This document shows positions 13,074 through 15,754 of a stretch of 15,754 bases of DNA, piece by piece. Origin of the DNA: an uncultured Ignavibacteriota bacterium (GTDB lineage Bacteria > Bacteroidota > Ignavibacteria > Tepidaquicellales > Tepidaquicellaceae); contig CALGII010000140.1 in the NCBI GenBank assembly GCA_937915485.1, positions 1-15,754 on the forward strand. The letters run 5' to 3'. Made by a program: the position numbers and the translations under genes. A model generated the notes under the pieces. It worked only from the letters and a program-made list of their open reading frames with translations. It searched no databases and was not told the origin of the DNA. Within the stretch, counting starts at the first letter, position 1, and every line of letters begins with the position of its first letter.

Positions 13074-15754
13074 CTATACCGACTCTAATTTGCGTTTGGT
13101 TTCAATTAATTTATAGCCTTCGATGACGTCGCCTACTTTTATATCGCTGAAATTTTCAAGACCGATACCGCATTCGTATCCGGATTCGACTTCCCTTACG
13201 TCGTCTTTTATTCTCTTAAGCGAGGAAATTGTTCCGTTGAATATTTCAAGGCCGTCCCTGACGAGTCTTACCTTGTGGTTTCTCACAATTTTTCCGTCCT
13301 GTACGTAGCATCCCGCGATGTTCCCGATTTTCGGAACCTTGAATACCTGCCTGACTTCAATTGTCGCCGTGATTTCTTCGTTCACATCCGGCGCGAGCAG
13401 ACCTTCAAGCACCTGTTTTACTTCATCGATAGCGGCATAAATAATGTTGTGAATTCTAATTTCGACATTGCTCTTTTCGGCCAGTTTTCTTGCGTTAAGA
13501 TTCGGCCTGACGTTGAATCCGATGATTACAGCGTTTGACGCCTCGGCGAGAAGCACGTCTGATTCCGTAATCGCGCCGACTGCCTTGTGTATTACCCTGA
13601 CTGTCGCGGTTCCCGGTTTAGAAAGTTTATGCAGTGAATCCGCAAGCGCTTCCGCCGAACCGTCGACGTCTGACTTTAAAATTATGTTCAACTCAACCGA
13701 TTGTCCGAGTTTAATCTGGTTGGTAATATCTTCAAGTGTAGTGTGTTTGACCTGCCTCAATTCCTGTTCGCGCTTTAACTGCTGGCGCTTCAACGCGATT
13801 GCCCTTACCTCAGCTTCCGATTTCAGCACTATAACTGAATCGCCTGCCTGAGGAAGTCCTTCGAAACCGATTACCTGTACAGGTGTAGAAGGTCCCGCTG
13901 TTTCAATTCTATTGTCTCTTTCATCGAACATCGCCCTGACTTTTCCGGAATAAACCCCCGCTACAAAACTGTCTCCGATTTTCAGAGTACCTTTTTGAAC
14001 GAGTATTGTAGCAACCGAACCTCTTCCTTTATCGAGTTTCGATTCGAGTACGACACCTCTTGCTTCCCTGTCAGGATTTGCTTTCAATTCAAGAAGTTCA
14101 GCCTCCAACAGTATTTTTTCAAGCAGCGTTTCAATGTTAATACCCTTCTTCGCGGATATTTCCACCGATTGATACTTTCCGCCCCATTCTTCTACAAGAA
14201 TGTTTCTTTCCGCAAGTTGAGATTTTATTCTTTCGACGTTAGATTCGGGCTTATCGACCTTGTTAATCGCGATTACAATCGGAACACCTGCCGCCTGCGC
14301 GTGATTTATAGCCTCGATTGTCTGGGGCATAACGCTGTCGTCAGCCGCCACTACGAGCACTACGATGTCAGCAGCCTGACCGCCTCTAGCGCGCATTGCA
14401 GTGAATGCCTCGTGACCGGGCGTGTCGAGAAAAGTAATCTGCTTGCCCTTGTCCAATTTAACCTTGTACGCTCCGATATGCTGGGTTATCCCGCCCGCTT
14501 CACCAGCGACTACGTTCGCTTTCCTTACGTAATCGAGGAGAGACGTTTTTCCGTGGTCAACGTGACCCATCACTGTTACTACCGGCGGCCTGTCCTTCAG
14601 CGTTTCAGGCGCGTCCTCATCGTCCTTAAGCAGGTCCTCTTCATATTCGCTCTGGAACTCTATTTTATATCCGAAAGATTCAGCAAGCAAAAGGATTAAA
14701 TCCTTCTCAAGACGCTGGTTGATTGAAACCATCATCCCGAGGTCAAAGCACTTCTTTATTATCTCGTTAGCCGGCACTCCCATAATATTCGATAATTCTA
14801 TCGTCGATACGAATTCAGTAACGCTGAGTATATTCTTCCTCGCTTCCTGTATCTCGAGATTCTTCTTTTCCTGTTCGAGCCGCTCTTTCTTCTTTTTCTT
14901 ACGCGCGATGCTCCTAGCAGATGCTCCGCTGTCGTCTTCTATCTTGGCAAATGTTTCTCTTATCGCCTCGTCAATTTCCTTCTGCGAGAATTCCCTTGCT
15001 TTCTGACCTTTTGCGACTTTCTTTTTCTTGCGTTCGTATTCGGATTCTGTTTTCGGCTTCTTATCCTTTTCTTTAATAGGCTTCTTTATATCTTTCAACT
15101 GCGCGGGTGTCTGAACAGCGGGCTTCCCCCTGTTGTCCGTATGAGGCTTTTTATCTTTATCTTTGTCTTTAATAAATTTCTTAGGAGGCTTACCTGTATC
15201 CTTAATCGTTACCTTTTCGAACTTGCCTTTGTTCTGCCTGTCGAATTTCGGTTTCTCGCCTTTTCCGTCCTGTTTGAACTCAGGTTTCCCGTGTTTGAAA
15301 TCCTTGTTGAACGGTCTGTCCTGTCTGAATTTTTTATCTTCAGTTTTCTTTTGCTGACCTTCAACTTTTGGTACGGTTGTTTTCCTGGCGTCAGCGCTGC
15401 CCGCAGGAAAATCCTTTGCGGATACAATATGAGGCACGGGTATGCTCTGCGCATCATCTTTAACTTTGACGTCCGTCCTATTTTTCTTTTCCTCCGCGGT
15501 CGTCTTTCCGGATTCAGGTTTCTTTTCTATCTTAACGGGAGGTTTATCTTTCTTTTCCGCTTTTTTGGATTCTTTCTCTTTTTTCTGTGTCTCAAATAAT
15601 TTTTCGAGTTCGGCTTTTCTTCTTTTCGCTTCCTCTTCTTCCGCTTTCGCTTTCTCTTCGTGCTCCATAAAAGCAATAAGTTCCTGTTTCTTGCGCTCCT
15701 CTTCTTCTCTTTTCTTCTGTTCTTCCAGATTCTTCTTAAGAAGTTTCTCTTCAT
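13074..15754 (-). CDS. infB: Translation initiation factor IF-2, N-terminus cut by the window edge
   Basis: The frame is open to the right edge with no stop, so the gene continues beyond the window; 892 residues are visible. An ATG at 15668 lies in the middle of a charged helix and is not likely to be the true start. The order is: a very charged Lys/Glu-rich N-terminal region (about 15754-14840); an IF2_N-type domain (SVTEFVSTIELSNIMGVP, near 14826); the GTPase domain with G1 GHVDHGKT (14544-14567), G3 DTPGHE (near 14420), G4 NKVD (near 14260) and G5 SAKKG; domain II (LESKLDKGRGSVATILVQKG); domain III; and the C-terminal fMet-tRNA-binding domain with RQVFKVPKIGNIAGCYV. It brings initiator tRNA to the 30S subunit. 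It is a housekeeping gene, transcribed together with rbfA and convergent to the lipid-operon side. Confidence 0.96.
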   Translation of the reverse strand, partial: EEKLLKKNLEEQKKREEEERKKQELIAFMEHEEKAKAEEEEAKRRKAELEKLFETQKKEKESKKAEKKDKPPVKIEKKPESGKTTAEEKKNRTDVKVKDDAQSIPVPHIVSAKDFPAGSADARKTTVPKVEGQQKKTEDKKFRQDRPFNKDFKHGKPEFKQDGKGEKPKFDRQNKGKFEKVTIKDTGKPPKKFIKDKDKDKKPHTDNRGKPAVQTPAQLKDIKKPIKEKDKKPKTESEYERKKKKVAKGQKAREFSQKEIDEAIRETFAKIEDDSGASARSIARKKKKKERLEQEKKNLEIQEARKNILSVTEFVSTIELSNIMGVPANEIIKKCFDLGMMVSINQRLEKDLILLLAESFGYKIEFQSEYEEDLLKDDEDAPETLKDRPPVVTVMGHVDHGKTSLLDYVRKANVVAGEAGGITQHIGAYKVKLDKGKQITFLDTPGHEAFTAMRARGGQAADIVVLVVAADDSVMPQTIEAINHAQAAGVPIVIAINKVDKPESNVERIKSQLAERNILVEEWGGKYQSVEISAKKGINIETLLEKILLEAELLELKANPDREARGVVLESKLDKGRGSVATILVQKGTLKIGDSFVAGVYSGKVRAMFDERDNRIETAGPSTPVQVIGFEGLPQAGDSVIVLKSEAEVRAIALKRQQLKREQELRQVKHTTLEDITNQIKLGQSVELNIILKSDVDGSAEALADSLHKLSKPGTATVRVIHKAVGAITESDVLLAEASNAVIIGFNVRPNLNARKLAEKSNVEIRIHNIIYAAIDEVKQVLEGLLAPDVNEEITATIEVRQVFKVPKIGNIAGCYVQDGKIVRNHKVRLVRDGLEIFNGTISSLKRIKDDVREVESGYECGIGLENFSDIKVGDVIEGYKLIETKRKLESV

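Noticed and set aside
13995..14699. A 234-codon open frame on the plus strand inside infB
   Set aside because: It is the mirror of the conserved IF-2 GTPase domain, and its translation has no domain or leader.
14840..15754. Lys/Glu-rich low-complexity stretch as a separate or foreign gene
   Set aside because: It is in frame with the IF-2 core, without a stop, and charged N-terminal regions are normal for IF-2.

Overview
The window looks like a chromosomal segment from a fairly low-GC, didermic (two-membrane) bacterium of the Bacteroidota/Chlorobiota/Ignavibacteria group. The grounds are an RND efflux permease, a small outer-membrane barrel, an MCE/MlaD protein with C-terminal repeats and an NPKKY-type tail, a eukaryote-like inositol-phosphate synthase, and translation starts that mostly lack Shine-Dalgarno sequences and sit behind A/T-rich leaders. 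The taxonomic call is inference from gene-family flavour; no rRNA or marker tree is available here.

Layout. Bases 1-567 are the C-terminal end of an RND efflux permease. A small secreted barrel protein follows (631-1179) and is closed by a good intrinsic terminator (1191-1221). From 1259 to 11559 eleven same-strand genes are packed with overlaps or gaps of at most 16 bases, so they almost certainly form one operon. In order they are: a nucleotidyltransferase; an MlaE permease, MlaF ATPase and MlaD/MCE protein; an ATP-grasp enzyme; a class III aminotransferase; a CDP-alcohol phosphotransferase; a Gfo/Idh/MocA oxidoreductase; a flippase-like membrane protein; a HAD hydrolase; and a myo-inositol-1-phosphate synthase. 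A separately promoted secreted protein of unknown function follows (11606-12676). It converges on the translation genes rbfA (12699-13070) and infB (13074 to beyond the right edge), which lie on the minus strand.

How the operon may work (inference). The last gene makes inositol 1-phosphate from glucose 6-phosphate. The first gene could activate it, or another polyol phosphate, to a CDP derivative. The CDP-alcohol phosphotransferase would then form a phosphodiester in the membrane. The oxidoreductase, aminotransferase and ATP-grasp enzyme look like a head-group tailoring set (oxidation, amination, then ligation or phosphorylation), and the HAD protein could remove a phosphate. The flippase-like protein and the MlaEFD complex would flip the product and carry it between the membranes. 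Together this suggests a dedicated 'make, decorate and export' operon for an unusual inositol-type, possibly aminated, phospholipid. The phosphotransferase lacks the last acidic residue of its family's catalytic motif, so its exact chemistry is open.

No stretch of more than about 300 bases is without a gene. No rRNA, tRNA, CRISPR array or insertion sequence was seen.
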